This document shows, one piece after another, positions 43,880 to 52,428 of a stretch of DNA of 64,000 nucleotides. Source of the DNA: Pseudomonas sp. R5(2019) (GTDB taxonomy: Bacteria; Pseudomonadota; Gammaproteobacteria; Pseudomonadales; Pseudomonadaceae); the NCBI RefSeq assembly GCF_009905435.1, contig NZ_JAAAMT010000006.1, positions 103,380 through 167,379 on the forward strand, read 5' to 3'. The notes below the pieces were generated by a model. The model worked only from the letters and a program-made list of their open reading frames with translations, was not told where the DNA came from and ran no database searches. How positions within the stretch are numbered: the stretch's first letter is position 1; each line of letters opens with the position of its first letter. The translations under genes were made by a program, and so were the position numbers.

Positions 43880-44479
43880 TTAACCGACCTGGAAGGTCTG
43901 GCCGGTTTGCAAGCCCTCGACACTCTTGGCGTAGGCCAGCGCGACGTCGGCCGCCGGCACCGGTTTGTAGCCTCGGAAATAAGGCGCGTAGCTGTCCATG
44001 GCTTCGATCAGCACGGTCGGGCTGATCGAGTTCACCCTCAGGCCCCGTGGCAGCTCGATCGCCGCAGCCTTGACGAAGGCATCGAGGGCGCCATTGACCA
44101 GCGCGGCGCTGGCGCCGGCCTTGATCGGGTCGCGGTTGAGAATGCCGCTGGTGAAGGTGAACGAGCCATGGTCATTGGCGTACTCGCGGCCGATCAGCAG
44201 CAGATTGACCTGGCCCATCAGTTTGTCCGCCAAGCCCAGGGCAAACGACTGCTCATTCATCTCTTCCAGTGGCGCGAAGGTGACATTGCCGGCGGCGCAG
44301 ACCAGCGCATCGAACTTGCCGGTTTTCTCGAACAGTTGACGGATCGAAGCGCTGTCGCTGATATCGACCTGGAAGTCGCCGCTGCTGCGACCGATTCGAA
44401 CAACCTCATGGCGGCTTGCCAGCTCAGTCGCCACGGCCGAGCCGATAGTGCCATTGGCGCCAATCAACAGAATTTTCAT
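43880..44479 (-). CDS. Short-chain dehydrogenase, atypical active site
   Basis: A 199-residue SDR with the NAD(P) motif LLIGANGTIGSAV (residues 4-16) and LVCAAGNVTFAP near 60. The usual catalytic Y-x-x-x-K is missing: in its place the sequence reads GASAALVNGALDAFVK. The short cd11731-like SDR group is known for such departures. It is divergent from a LysR regulator with a 104-base gap, the classic arrangement for a regulator and its target. Confidence 0.85.
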   Translation of the reverse strand: MKILLIGANGTIGSAVATELASRHEVVRIGRSSGDFQVDISDSASIRQLFEKTGKFDALVCAAGNVTFAPLEEMNEQSFALGLADKLMGQVNLLLIGREYANDHGSFTFTSGILNRDPIKAGASAALVNGALDAFVKAAAIELPRGLRVNSISPTVLIEAMDSYAPYFRGYKPVPAADVALAYAKSVEGLQTGQTFQVG

Positions 44480-44583
44480 TGAAGCTTCCTCGCAAGAGTG
44501 GTGAGGGCTTGAGTCTAGGGCTGGTTTTATTTGTCGATAAGCGCGCTAATAGGCAACCTTTGGTTTTCATCTGGAAACAATCG

Positions 44584-45492
44584 ATGAGCGAACTGGACGA
44601 TCTGGCAGCGTTCGCCGTACTGATGGAGGCCGGCAGCTTCACCCTGGCCGCGCAACAGCTGGGTTGGAGCAAGGGGCAGCTGTCCAAGCGCATCAGCCAC
44701 TTGGAGAGCAGCCATTCGGTCCGCCTGCTGCATCGCACGACCCGACGTTTGAGCCTGACCGCCGCGGGCGCGGCGCTATTGCCTCAGGCGCAGGCGTTGC
44801 TGGTGCAGATGGAGCGTGCCCGGCAAGCGCTTGCGCTGGTCAAGGATGAACTGGCGGGCCCCGTACGGCTGACCGTGCCGGTGTCGCTGGGGGAAACGTT
44901 CTTCGAAGGCTTGTTGCTCGAGTTTGCCAGTTGCTACCCGGACATCCAGATCGAGCTTGAGCTGAGCAACGATAACCGCGACCTGATTCGGGATGGCTTT
45001 GACTTGGCCATCCGCACCCGGCTGGGCAACGATGAGCGCCTTGTTGCGCGCTCGCTGTTGTCGATGCAGGAGCTGACCTGCGCCAGTCCAGCCTACCTTG
45101 CACGCTATGGCGAGCCACAAACGCCTGCGCAATTGGTCGAGCACCGTTGCCTGCTCAACAGTCATTACAGCGGGCGGGAAGAGTGGCTTTATCACCAGCA
45201 GCACGAACTGGTGCGGGTGCATGTGTCCGGCTTCTTTGCCAGCAACCATTACAGTCTGCTGAAAAAAGCTGCGCTGGTCGGGGCCGGAATTGTGCGGATT
45301 CCGTCGTATATGGTGCCCAGGGAATTGGCTGGAGGGCAGCTCAAGTGGCTGCTGCGGGATTATGAGACTCGGAGTACGCCGATGTTTCTGGTGCACCCCT
45401 ATCAGGGCGCGGTGCCCCGGCGGGTTCAGGTGTTGGCGGATTATCTGGTGGGGTGGTTCGAAAAGGACAAGCTTGCGCTAAAGGGGTTGTAG
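44584..45492 (+). CDS. LysR-family transcriptional regulator
   Basis: A 302-residue LysR regulator: helix-turn-helix at residues 3-60 (GSFTLAAQQLGWSKGQLSKRISHLE) and a periplasmic-binding-like effector domain from residue 92. Start at the Met at 44,584; the frame extends upstream without homology. It is divergent from the atypical SDR gene and probably controls it. Confidence 0.93.
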   Translation: MSELDDLAAFAVLMEAGSFTLAAQQLGWSKGQLSKRISHLESSHSVRLLHRTTRRLSLTAAGAALLPQAQALLVQMERARQALALVKDELAGPVRLTVPVSLGETFFEGLLLEFASCYPDIQIELELSNDNRDLIRDGFDLAIRTRLGNDERLVARSLLSMQELTCASPAYLARYGEPQTPAQLVEHRCLLNSHYSGREEWLYHQQHELVRVHVSGFFASNHYSLLKKAALVGAGIVRIPSYMVPRELAGGQLKWLLRDYETRSTPMFLVHPYQGAVPRRVQVLADYLVGWFEKDKLALKGL

Positions 45493-45519
45493 GAGCAGCC
45501 GGGAAGCTGAGCCAGAAAT

Positions 45520-45606
45520 GTGGGAGCGAATTTATTCGCGAATAGCTTCACCACGGTGTGTCAGGCGAACCGCGGTGGTTCTATTCGCGGATAAATCCGC
45601 TCCCAC
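45520..45606. repeat. REP-type inverted repeat pair (family A)
   Basis: GTGGGAGCGAATTTATTCGC and its near-complement GGATAAATCCGCTCCCAC, between the convergent LysR and braG genes. Same family as 685-770 and 60,331-60,417; the left arm differs by two bases. Confidence 0.85.
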
Positions 45607-45636
45607 ATTTCCCGCTTGGCATTTGAGTAAAGGCTG

Positions 45637-46338
45637 TTAACCCCCCAGATACGCCTCACGCACTTTCGGATCGGTCAACAGCGCTTCCCCGGTACCCTGC
45701 ATCACCACTCGACCGTTCTCCAACACATAAGCGCGGTCAGCGATTTTCAGCGCCTGGTTGGCGTTCTGCTCGACCAGGAACACCGTCACGCCATCCTTGC
45801 GCAGCTGTTCGATGATGTCGAAGATCTGCTGGATGATGATCGGTGCCAGGCCCAGCGACGGCTCGTCGAGCAACAGCAGCTTGGGCTTGCTCATAAGCGC
45901 GCGGCCGATGGCGAGCATCTGCTGCTCGCCACCGGACATGGTGCCGCCCCGCTGACTGAAGCGCTCCTTGAGGCGCGGGAACAGTTGCAGGACCTTGTCC
46001 ATCTGCTCCTGGTAATCGCCCTTGTCGGTGAAGAACCCGCCCATGGCGAGGTTTTCTTCAACGGTGAGGCGGGCGAATACCCGGCGCCCTTCAGGCACCA
46101 CGGCAATGCTTTTGCGCATGATCTGCGACGATTCCTGCCCGACCAGGTCCTCGCCCAGGTAGCGGATGCTGCCACTGTGGGCGCGGGGCGAGCCGCAGAG
46201 GGTCATCAGCAAGGTCGACTTGCCGGCGCCGTTGGCACCGATCAGGGTGACGATCTCACCCTGGCGGATTTCCACGTTGACGCTGTGCAGGGCCTGGATC
46301 TTGCCATAGAAGGTGGAAACGTTTTCGAACTGCAGCAT
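45637..46338 (-). CDS. braG: Branched-chain amino acid ABC transporter ATPase (LivF/BraG)
   Basis: A 233-residue ABC ATPase with Walker A GANGAGKST (near 35), Q-loop and signature MSGGEQQML, Walker B LLLLDEPSLGLAP, and H-loop LVEQNANQA. LivF length and sequence. The start codon directly follows the braF stop. It pairs with BraF in the BraCDEFG importer for leucine, isoleucine and valine. Confidence 0.96.
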   Translation of the reverse strand: MLQFENVSTFYGKIQALHSVNVEIRQGEIVTLIGANGAGKSTLLMTLCGSPRAHSGSIRYLGEDLVGQESSQIMRKSIAVVPEGRRVFARLTVEENLAMGGFFTDKGDYQEQMDKVLQLFPRLKERFSQRGGTMSGGEQQMLAIGRALMSKPKLLLLDEPSLGLAPIIIQQIFDIIEQLRKDGVTVFLVEQNANQALKIADRAYVLENGRVVMQGTGEALLTDPKVREAYLGG

Positions 46339-47106
46339 TTACGCTTCCCCCAGGTAGGCTTTGATCACTTCAGGGTTGTCCCGGATCTGTTCCGGGGTGC
46401 CATCGGCCAACGGCGTGCCCTGGTTGATCACGACGATGTGGTCGGAAATGCTCATGACCAACTTCATGTCGTGCTCGATCAGCAGCACAGTGACGTTGTG
46501 TTCTTCACGCAAGGTGCTGATCAGCGCCTTGAGGTCTTCGGTTTCCCTGGGGTTCAAGCCGGCGGCCGGCTCGTCGAGCATGAGGATCCGCGGGCGGGTC
46601 ATCATGCAGCGGGCGATTTCCAGGCGCCGTTGCTGACCGTAGGCCAGGGTGCCGGCCGGACGGTTGGCGAACTCGGTGAGGTTGACCTTGTTCAGCCAGA
46701 ACTGGGCGTAGTCCATTGCCTCGCGCTCGCTGCGGCGGAACTTCGGGGTCTTGAACAGGCCCGCGAAGAAGTTGGTGTTCAGATGCCGGTGCTGAGCGAT
46801 CAGCAGGTTTTCAACCGCGGTCATTTCCTTGAACAGCCGTACATTCTGGAAGGTGCGCACCACGCCTTTGAGGGCGATCTTGTGGCCGGGCAAGCTTTCG
46901 ATCGGTTCGCCGTCCAGTAGGATACTGCCGCCGCTCGGCTTGTAGAAACCGGTCAGGCAGTTGAACACGGTGGTCTTGCCGGCGCCGTTGGGGCCGATCA
47001 GTGCTACGACCTGTTTTTCTTTCACGGTCAGGGCCACGCCATTGACCGCCAGCAAGCCGCCGAAGCGCATGCTCAGATTTTCGACTTTCAGGATCTCGCG
47101 GCTCAT
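46339..47106 (-). CDS. braF: Branched-chain amino acid ABC transporter ATPase (LivG/BraF)
   Basis: A 255-residue ABC ATPase with Walker [10 protein letters not shown] near residue 42, the long LivG insertion between Q-loop and signature, and signature [15 protein letters not shown], Walker [13 protein letters not shown], and H-loop LIEHDMKLV. Start at the Met at 47,106, which overlaps the braE stop by four bases. Confidence 0.96.
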   Translation of the reverse strand: MSREILKVENLSMRFGGLLAVNGVALTVKEKQVVALIGPNGAGKTTVFNCLTGFYKPSGGSILLDGEPIESLPGHKIALKGVVRTFQNVRLFKEMTAVENLLIAQHRHLNTNFFAGLFKTPKFRRSEREAMDYAQFWLNKVNLTEFANRPAGTLAYGQQRRLEIARCMMTRPRILMLDEPAAGLNPRETEDLKALISTLREEHNVTVLLIEHDMKLVMSISDHIVVINQGTPLADGTPEQIRDNPEVIKAYLGEA

Positions 47107-48359
47107 TTGCGCAGCTCCAGGTGAGGACGTTGCATGGGCAGCAGTCCTTGTGGACGCCAAATCATCATCAGCACCATCAAGGCGCCGAACATCAACATGC
47201 GGTATTCGCTGAAGTCACGCATCAACTCAGGCAGCAGAATCATCACCACGGCCGCCAGGATCACACCCAGTTGCGAGCCCATGCCACCCAGCACCACGAT
47301 CGCGAGAATGATCGCCGATTCGATGAAGGTGAACGACTCGGGCGTGACCAGGCCCTGACGCGCGGCAAAGAAGCTGCCGGCGAAACCGGCGAAGCTGGCG
47401 CCCAGGGTAAAGGCCGAGAGTTTGATCACGGTCGGGTTCAGACCCAGCGCACGGCAGGCGATCTCGTCTTCGCGCAACGCTTCCCAGGCACGGCCGATCG
47501 GCATGCGCAGCAGGCGGTTGATCACGAACAGTGCCAGCAGTGCCAACAGCAGGGCCACCAGGTAGAGGAAAATCACCTTGTTGACCGAGTTGTATTGCAG
47601 CCCGAAGAACTCGTGGAAGGTCTGCAGGCCTTCGGCTGCAGTGCGATCGAAGGTGAGGCCGAAGAAGGTCGGTTTCGGGATGTTGCTGATACCGTTCGGG
47701 CCACCGGTGAGGTCGGTCAGGTTACGCAGGAACAGGCGGATGATTTCCCCGAAGCCCAGGGTCACGATCGCCAGGTAGTCACCGCGCAGGCGCAACACCG
47801 GAAAGCCGAGCAGGAGGCCGAAGGTCGCCGTCATCAGGCCGGCAATCGGCAGGCAGATCCAGAAGCTCAGCCCGTAGTAGTGCGAGAGCAGGGCGTAGGT
47901 ATAGGCGCCGACGGCATAGAAGCCGACATAGCCCAGGTCGAGCAGCCCCGCCAGGCCCACCACGATGTTCAGGCCCAGGCCCAGCAACACGTAGATCAGG
48001 ATCAGGGTGGCGATGTCGACCGCCCCGCGCGAGCCGAAGAACGGCCACGCCAGCGCCAGGACGATCAACCCGAGGATGATCCAGCGCTGGGTGTGTGGCA
48101 GGGTCAGGAAGTGGCTGACATGGGCCGGCACCAGCGGACCGCGGTTGGAGGAGCGGAACAACGCACTCCATTGCTCATTGAAGAGCACCCGCAGGAACAT
48201 CAGGACCGAGCACAGGGCAATAATGCCCAGCGTCAGATTCCCCTGGCCATGCACTTCCAGGTGGATGCCGACGATGCTCAGTTTCAGGCCCAGCACCGGG
48301 AATGCCACGGCCCAGACCAGCAAGGCGCTGAAGAACGCCGATTTGAGATGTCTGTTCAT
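47103..48359 (-). CDS. braE: Branched-chain amino acid ABC transporter permease (LivM/BraE)
   Basis: A 418-residue permease with about ten helices. The first 90 residues are the extra N-terminal membrane region typical of pseudomonad/enterobacterial LivM, followed by the core ([24 protein letters not shown], near 130) and the coupling helix region [18 protein letters not shown] near 290. Overlaps braD and braF by four bases each, so the operon is translationally coupled. Confidence 0.96.
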   Translation of the reverse strand: MNRHLKSAFFSALLVWAVAFPVLGLKLSIVGIHLEVHGQGNLTLGIIALCSVLMFLRVLFNEQWSALFRSSNRGPLVPAHVSHFLTLPHTQRWIILGLIVLALAWPFFGSRGAVDIATLILIYVLLGLGLNIVVGLAGLLDLGYVGFYAVGAYTYALLSHYYGLSFWICLPIAGLMTATFGLLLGFPVLRLRGDYLAIVTLGFGEIIRLFLRNLTDLTGGPNGISNIPKPTFFGLTFDRTAAEGLQTFHEFFGLQYNSVNKVIFLYLVALLLALLALFVINRLLRMPIGRAWEALREDEIACRALGLNPTVIKLSAFTLGASFAGFAGSFFAARQGLVTPESFTFIESAIILAIVVLGGMGSQLGVILAAVVMILLPELMRDFSEYRMLMFGALMVLMMIWRPQGLLPMQRPHLELRK

Positions 48360-49279
48360 ACTTTTTCAACCTCCGGGCGGCCCAGAATGCCGGTCGGCCG
48401 GAACAACAGCACGAGAACCAAGAGACCGAACGCCACCACATCCTTGTACTGGTCGCCGAAGATGTCGGCGCCGAAGGCTTCGGCCACGCCCAACACCAGC
48501 CCGCCGAGCATCGCGCCAGGAATACTGCCGATGCCACCCAGAACCGCTGCGGTGAAAGCCTTCAGGCCCACCAGGAAACCGGCGTTGGGGTTGATCACGC
48601 CGTACTGCATGCTCAGCAGTACAGCCGCCACGGCGGCCAGGGCCGCACCGATGACGAAGGTCAGGGCGATGATGTTGTTGGTGTTGATGCCGAGCAGGTT
48701 GGCCATCTTGATGTCTTCGGCGCACGCCCGGCAGGCCCGGCCCAGACGCGAACGGGAGATGAACAGGGTGAGCCCGGTCATGGCAATGAGCGTGACCACG
48801 AACACCAGGATCTGCATGTAGGAAATCAGGACTTCTTCGGCGCCGCCCGGGCCGAAGGAGAAGCTCCCCGGAATCAGGTTGGGAATCGATTTGTCCTTGG
48901 AGTCCTGGGACAACAGCACAGTGTTTTGCAGAAAGATCGACATACCGATGGCGGAAATCAGCGGGATCAGACGGTTGCTGCCGCGCAGGGGGCGGTAAGC
49001 GACGCGTTCGATGCTGTAGCCATAGGCGCTGGTGACCACGATGGTCGCCAGGAACGCGGCGGTCATCAACAACGGCAGGGAATCGAGACCCAGCATGGCC
49101 AGCCCGGCAAGGGCGATGAAGGCCACGTAGGAACCGATCATGTAGACCTCGCCATGGGCGAAGTTAATCATTCCAATGATGCCGTAAACCATTGTGTAGC
49201 CAATGGCTATCAAGGCATAGGTGCTGCCAATGGTCAGGCCATTAACCAGCTGTTGGAAGAAGTGATAGATCTCAGGCAT
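48356..49279 (-). CDS. braD: Branched-chain amino acid ABC transporter permease (LivH/BraD)
   Basis: A 307-residue permease, the length of BraD. Typical segments are [35 protein letters not shown] (residues 12-47) and [19 protein letters not shown] near 200. Start at the Met at 49,279 ([11 protein letters not shown]); the frame runs 15 codons further. It follows braC by 229 bases that contain a terminator, so its expression is likely lower than that of braC. Confidence 0.96.
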   Translation of the reverse strand: MPEIYHFFQQLVNGLTIGSTYALIAIGYTMVYGIIGMINFAHGEVYMIGSYVAFIALAGLAMLGLDSLPLLMTAAFLATIVVTSAYGYSIERVAYRPLRGSNRLIPLISAIGMSIFLQNTVLLSQDSKDKSIPNLIPGSFSFGPGGAEEVLISYMQILVFVVTLIAMTGLTLFISRSRLGRACRACAEDIKMANLLGINTNNIIALTFVIGAALAAVAAVLLSMQYGVINPNAGFLVGLKAFTAAVLGGIGSIPGAMLGGLVLGVAEAFGADIFGDQYKDVVAFGLLVLVLLFRPTGILGRPEVEKV

Positions 49280-49462
49280 TACAGCGCTCCTAAAAACCTG
49301 TACGCATTTCACTGGTGGAGTCATATCCCGGCCTGGCGCTGCTGTAGTCTTTAGCTACTTGTGCCCAGGCGTTTGCCAGCGAACCGCTGGTGACGGTTTT
49401 GAGATTTTCAGGTGAACCGGCTCCCGGATCACGGGACCCCGGCCCATAAACTTTCGTAAAAC

Positions 49463-49490
49463 AAAGCCCACTGCTTTCACAGTGGGCTTT
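49463..49490 (-). terminator. Hairpin between braC and braD
   Basis: AAAGCCCACTG-CTTTCA-CAGTGGGCTTT stem-loop. On the minus strand a T-rich tract follows. It probably lets most transcripts end after braC and some continue, giving more binding protein than permease. Confidence 0.8.
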
Positions 49491-49508
49491 ATCAGTCGTC
49501 AGACCTGC

Positions 49509-50636
49509 TTACTGAGGAGAAATTTCGGTTTTCGGTTTGCCGAAATGCCACTCGTAGACTACGAATTTGAAGTCCTTCAGGTCGCCCTTGGCGTCGAACG
49601 ACAGATCGCCAGTCGGGGTCTTGAAGGTGCCGGCGTGGATCGCTTCAGCGACCTTGGCGGTATCTTCGGACTTGGCGGCCTTGATGCCTTCGGCGATCAC
49701 TTCAACCGCCGAGTAGGCCGGGAACACGAACGGGCCGGTCGGGTCCTGCTTCTTGTCGGCGAAAGCCTTGACCAGCGCCTGGTTGGCAGGATCCTGGTCG
49801 AAGGATTTCGGCAGCGTCACCAGCAGGCCTTCGGACGCGTTCTGGGCGATTTGCGAGATGGAGTCGTTGCCGACGCCTTCCGGGCCCATGAACTTGGCTT
49901 TCAGGCCTTTTTCCTGGGATTGACGCAGGATCAGGCCCAGCTCTGGGTGGTAGCCGCCGTAGTAGACGAAGTCGACGTTGGCTTGCTTGAGTTTCTGGAT
50001 GATCGAGGAGAAGTCCTTGTCGCCGGCGTTGATGCCTTCGAACACGGCCACTTTGACGTTCTTGCCTTCCAGGGTCTTTTTCACGGCGGTGGCAATGCCT
50101 TCACCGTATTGTTGCTTGTCGTGCAGTACGGCAACGACTTTCGGCTTGACGTGGTCGGCGATGTAGTTGCCGGCCGCCGGGCCCTGGGCGCTGTCCAGGC
50201 CGATGGTGCGGAAGACCAGTTTGTAGCCACGCGAGGTGATGTCCGGGCTGGTAGCGGCCGGAGTGATCATGATCACGCCTTCGTCTTCGTAGATGTCCGA
50301 AGCCGGTTGAGTGGAGCTGGAGCACAGGTGGCCAATCACGAACTTGACGCCGTCGTTGACCACTTTGTTGGCGACGGCCACGGCTTGTTTAGGGTCGCAC
50401 GCGTCGTCGTATTCCTTGGCTTCGAGCATCTTGCCGTCAACGCCGCCCTTGGCGTTGATCTGCTCGATGGCCATTTTGGCACCGATGAACTGCATGTCAC
50501 CGTATTGGGTCACCGGGCCGGTCTTGGGGCCGGCGATACCGATCTTGATGGTGTCCGCAGCGAACGAATGGCCGGCAACCCCAGCCAGAACCATAGCGGC
50601 AAACAGTTTGGAAATCTGCTTAGTAGCCTTATTCAT
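49509..50636 (-). CDS. braC: Branched-chain amino acid binding protein (LivJ/BraC)
   Basis: A 375-residue periplasmic protein: signal MNKATKQISKLFAAMVLAGVAGHSFA, cleaved before ADTIKIGIAGP. The type I binding-protein fold is clear (GPVTQYGDMQFIGAKMAIEQIN, GHLCSSSTQPASDIYEDE, AATSPDITSRGYKLVFRT). Cys residues in DDACDPKQ and GHLCSS form the family disulfide. Start at the Met at 50,636, as for P. aeruginosa BraC. First gene of braCDEFG. Confidence 0.96.
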   Translation of the reverse strand: MNKATKQISKLFAAMVLAGVAGHSFAADTIKIGIAGPKTGPVTQYGDMQFIGAKMAIEQINAKGGVDGKMLEAKEYDDACDPKQAVAVANKVVNDGVKFVIGHLCSSSTQPASDIYEDEGVIMITPAATSPDITSRGYKLVFRTIGLDSAQGPAAGNYIADHVKPKVVAVLHDKQQYGEGIATAVKKTLEGKNVKVAVFEGINAGDKDFSSIIQKLKQANVDFVYYGGYHPELGLILRQSQEKGLKAKFMGPEGVGNDSISQIAQNASEGLLVTLPKSFDQDPANQALVKAFADKKQDPTGPFVFPAYSAVEVIAEGIKAAKSEDTAKVAEAIHAGTFKTPTGDLSFDAKGDLKDFKFVVYEWHFGKPKTEISPQ

Positions 50637-51006
50637 AGTGCTCCACTCAATGTTGTATTTTTTATAGTCCTGTCGGCCAAAGCAGCAGGACCGGACCAGG
50701 TTTGCATTCACGGGCAACGTTTGTCGACCTCGCACGCAAAGCCCTGAAATCTCCGGTCATTCCCCCAGGCAACTGTACCGGTACAGTGTAGAGCGCCGAT
50801 TTATCGCTTGAAAAGCTGGCTGCCCGGGGCAATTCAACGGAGTGTCGCTTAGTTGAAAGAAAGTTACAGAAAAGCGGCGAGCTTTGACCTGTTACAGGCG
50901 GCAATCCGTTGCTTTTCGGTCCTTTTCCCTCATTCACTTATTTGCAACCGGGTTTTTCTGCAAAAATACCGACCCGAATTCGCGTCGAAGACTTTTGGTG
51001 AAACCC
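50637..51006. other. braC / DUF2288 divergent intergenic region
   Basis: A 370-base gap with the promoters of braC (minus) and the DUF2288 gene (plus). It holds the perfect palindrome at 50,772-50,787; otherwise I see no gene or repeat. Confidence 0.6.
50772..50787. promoter_or_regulatory. Perfect 16-base palindrome, candidate operator
   Basis: ACTGTACCGGTACAGT is a perfect inverted repeat, 135 bases upstream of braC and 219 upstream of the DUF2288 gene. It resembles operators of dimeric repressors. It is two bases too short in spacing to be a LexA box. The binding protein is unknown. Confidence 0.5.
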
Positions 51007-51312
51007 ATGACAGAACAACCTAGCACCCTCTATGCCAAACTGCTCGGCGAAACCGCAGTAATTACCTGGAAGGAGTTAGAGCCGTTTTTTGCTCGCGGTG
51101 ACCTGTTTTGGGTCGCGCCAACGCTTGATTTGATTGCGGTGGCCGAGGCGGTAGCCGAGGATCGCAAGGATATCGTTGCCCAGTGGCTGAAGGCGGAAAC
51201 CTTCGCCAAGCTGTCTGCCGAGCAGGCGTTGAGCCTGTGCGAAGACAAATATGAGATTTGGGCGGTCGTGCTTCGGCCGTTGATTCTGATTCAGGTACGC
51301 AACCACGCTTGA
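51007..51312 (+). CDS. DUF2288 family protein
   Basis: A 101-residue protein matching DUF2288 (TLYAKLLGETAVITWKELEPFFARGDLFWV, then VAEAVAEDRKDIVAQWL). All-helical and probably cytoplasmic. The upstream extension of the frame is not homologous. It is divergent from braC. Function unknown. Confidence 0.88.
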   Translation: MTEQPSTLYAKLLGETAVITWKELEPFFARGDLFWVAPTLDLIAVAEAVAEDRKDIVAQWLKAETFAKLSAEQALSLCEDKYEIWAVVLRPLILIQVRNHA

Positions 51313-51317
51313 ATATC

Positions 51318-51340
51318 GCACCGTTTCGGTGCATTAAAAT
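51318..51340 (+). terminator. Weak hairpin after the DUF2288 gene
   Basis: GCACCG-TTT-CGGTGC stem followed by ATTAAAAT. The T-tract is poor, so this is a weak call. Confidence 0.35.
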
Positions 51341-51531
51341 CGTGTCCGAAACGGTCATGGTGCGTGACTGGAAAGTCCAACAGTGGTGCTTGGTAACAGT
51401 CCAGTTGTTTAAAAGAGCAGTCGGTAACAGTCACGCTCAGTTGCAACTTGTTTGTCCCAAGGGTTATTACGGCTAATTGATGTGCACGCCCGGCGCCCAC
51501 AAGAAATTCCTTCACTTCACAGGAGCTGCTC

Positions 51532-52428
51532 ATGAGCACTGCATTACCTTCATTGGCATTTGCTGGTATCGGTTTGATGGGCTTGCCCATGTGTCGTCGA
51601 TTATTGGCGGCGGGTTATTCCTTGACGGTATGGAACCGTTCTGCGGACAAGTGCGACGCACTGGTGGCCGCCGGTGCCCGGTTGGCCAGGACACCTGCGC
51701 AACTGTGTGAAGCCGCCGACATTGTCATGCTGTGCCTGGCTGATACCGCTGTGGTCCGGGACGTGGTATTTGGCCCGCAAGGCGTGGCCGAGGGCGCCAG
51801 GCCCGGGCAGTTGCTGGTGGATTTTTCCAGCCTGGAGCCCACGGCCACCCGCGAGATGGCGGCCGTGCTTGCCGCCCGCAGTGGCATGGCCTGGCTCGAT
51901 GCGCCGGTCTCCGGCGGTACGCCAGGGGCCGAAGCCGGTACGCTGGCGATCATGGTCGGCGGCGAGGCGGCGGACCTTGCCCGGGTACGCCCGGTGCTGC
52001 TCGCGCTCGGTCAGCGCGTGACCCATATGGGGGCGGTGGGCGCAGGGCAGGTGACCAAGGCGTGCAACCAGATGATCGTCGCCTGCAATGCGTTGGTGAT
52101 CGCCGAAGTGGTCGCCCTGGCCGAGCAGTCCGGGGTCGAAGCCAGCTTGATCGCCGAGGCCCTGGCCGGTGGTTTTGCCGACTCAAAACCTTTGCAGATT
52201 CTGGCCCCGCAAATGGCCGAGAGCCGTTTCGAGCCGATCAAGTGGCACGTGCGGACCTTGCTCAAGGACCTCGACGGTGCCGTGAAATTCGCTCGCGAAC
52301 AGGGCTCTTCGACGCCTATCAGCGGACTGGCCGCGCAACTGATGCGCTTGCACGGCAGCCAGGGTTTTCTTGAAAAAGATCCCGCAACACTGGTCCATCT
52401 ATACCGCGCAGCAGCGGCACAGGACTGA
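51532..52428 (+). CDS. Beta-hydroxyacid dehydrogenase (3-hydroxyisobutyrate dehydrogenase/GarR family)
   Basis: A 298-residue NAD(P) enzyme. Nucleotide motif FAGIGLMGLPMCRRL (residues 9-23), the substrate-binding motif DAPVSGGTPGAEAGTL near 123, and the catalytic lysine in GAGQVTKACNQMIV near 173 are intact. Members oxidise 3-hydroxyisobutyrate or reduce tartronate semialdehyde; the gene context does not decide which. Its last 110 bases overlap, in the opposite strand, the end of the MHYT-GGDEF-EAL gene. Confidence 0.92.
   Translation: MSTALPSLAFAGIGLMGLPMCRRLLAAGYSLTVWNRSADKCDALVAAGARLARTPAQLCEAADIVMLCLADTAVVRDVVFGPQGVAEGARPGQLLVDFSSLEPTATREMAAVLAARSGMAWLDAPVSGGTPGAEAGTLAIMVGGEAADLARVRPVLLALGQRVTHMGAVGAGQVTKACNQMIVACNALVIAEVVALAEQSGVEASLIAEALAGGFADSKPLQILAPQMAESRFEPIKWHVRTLLKDLDGAVKFAREQGSSTPISGLAAQLMRLHGSQGFLEKDPATLVHLYRAAAAQD

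Noticed and set aside
50772..50787. LexA box
   Set aside because: CTG and CAG are eight bases apart where LexA sites need ten; kept only as an unknown palindrome.
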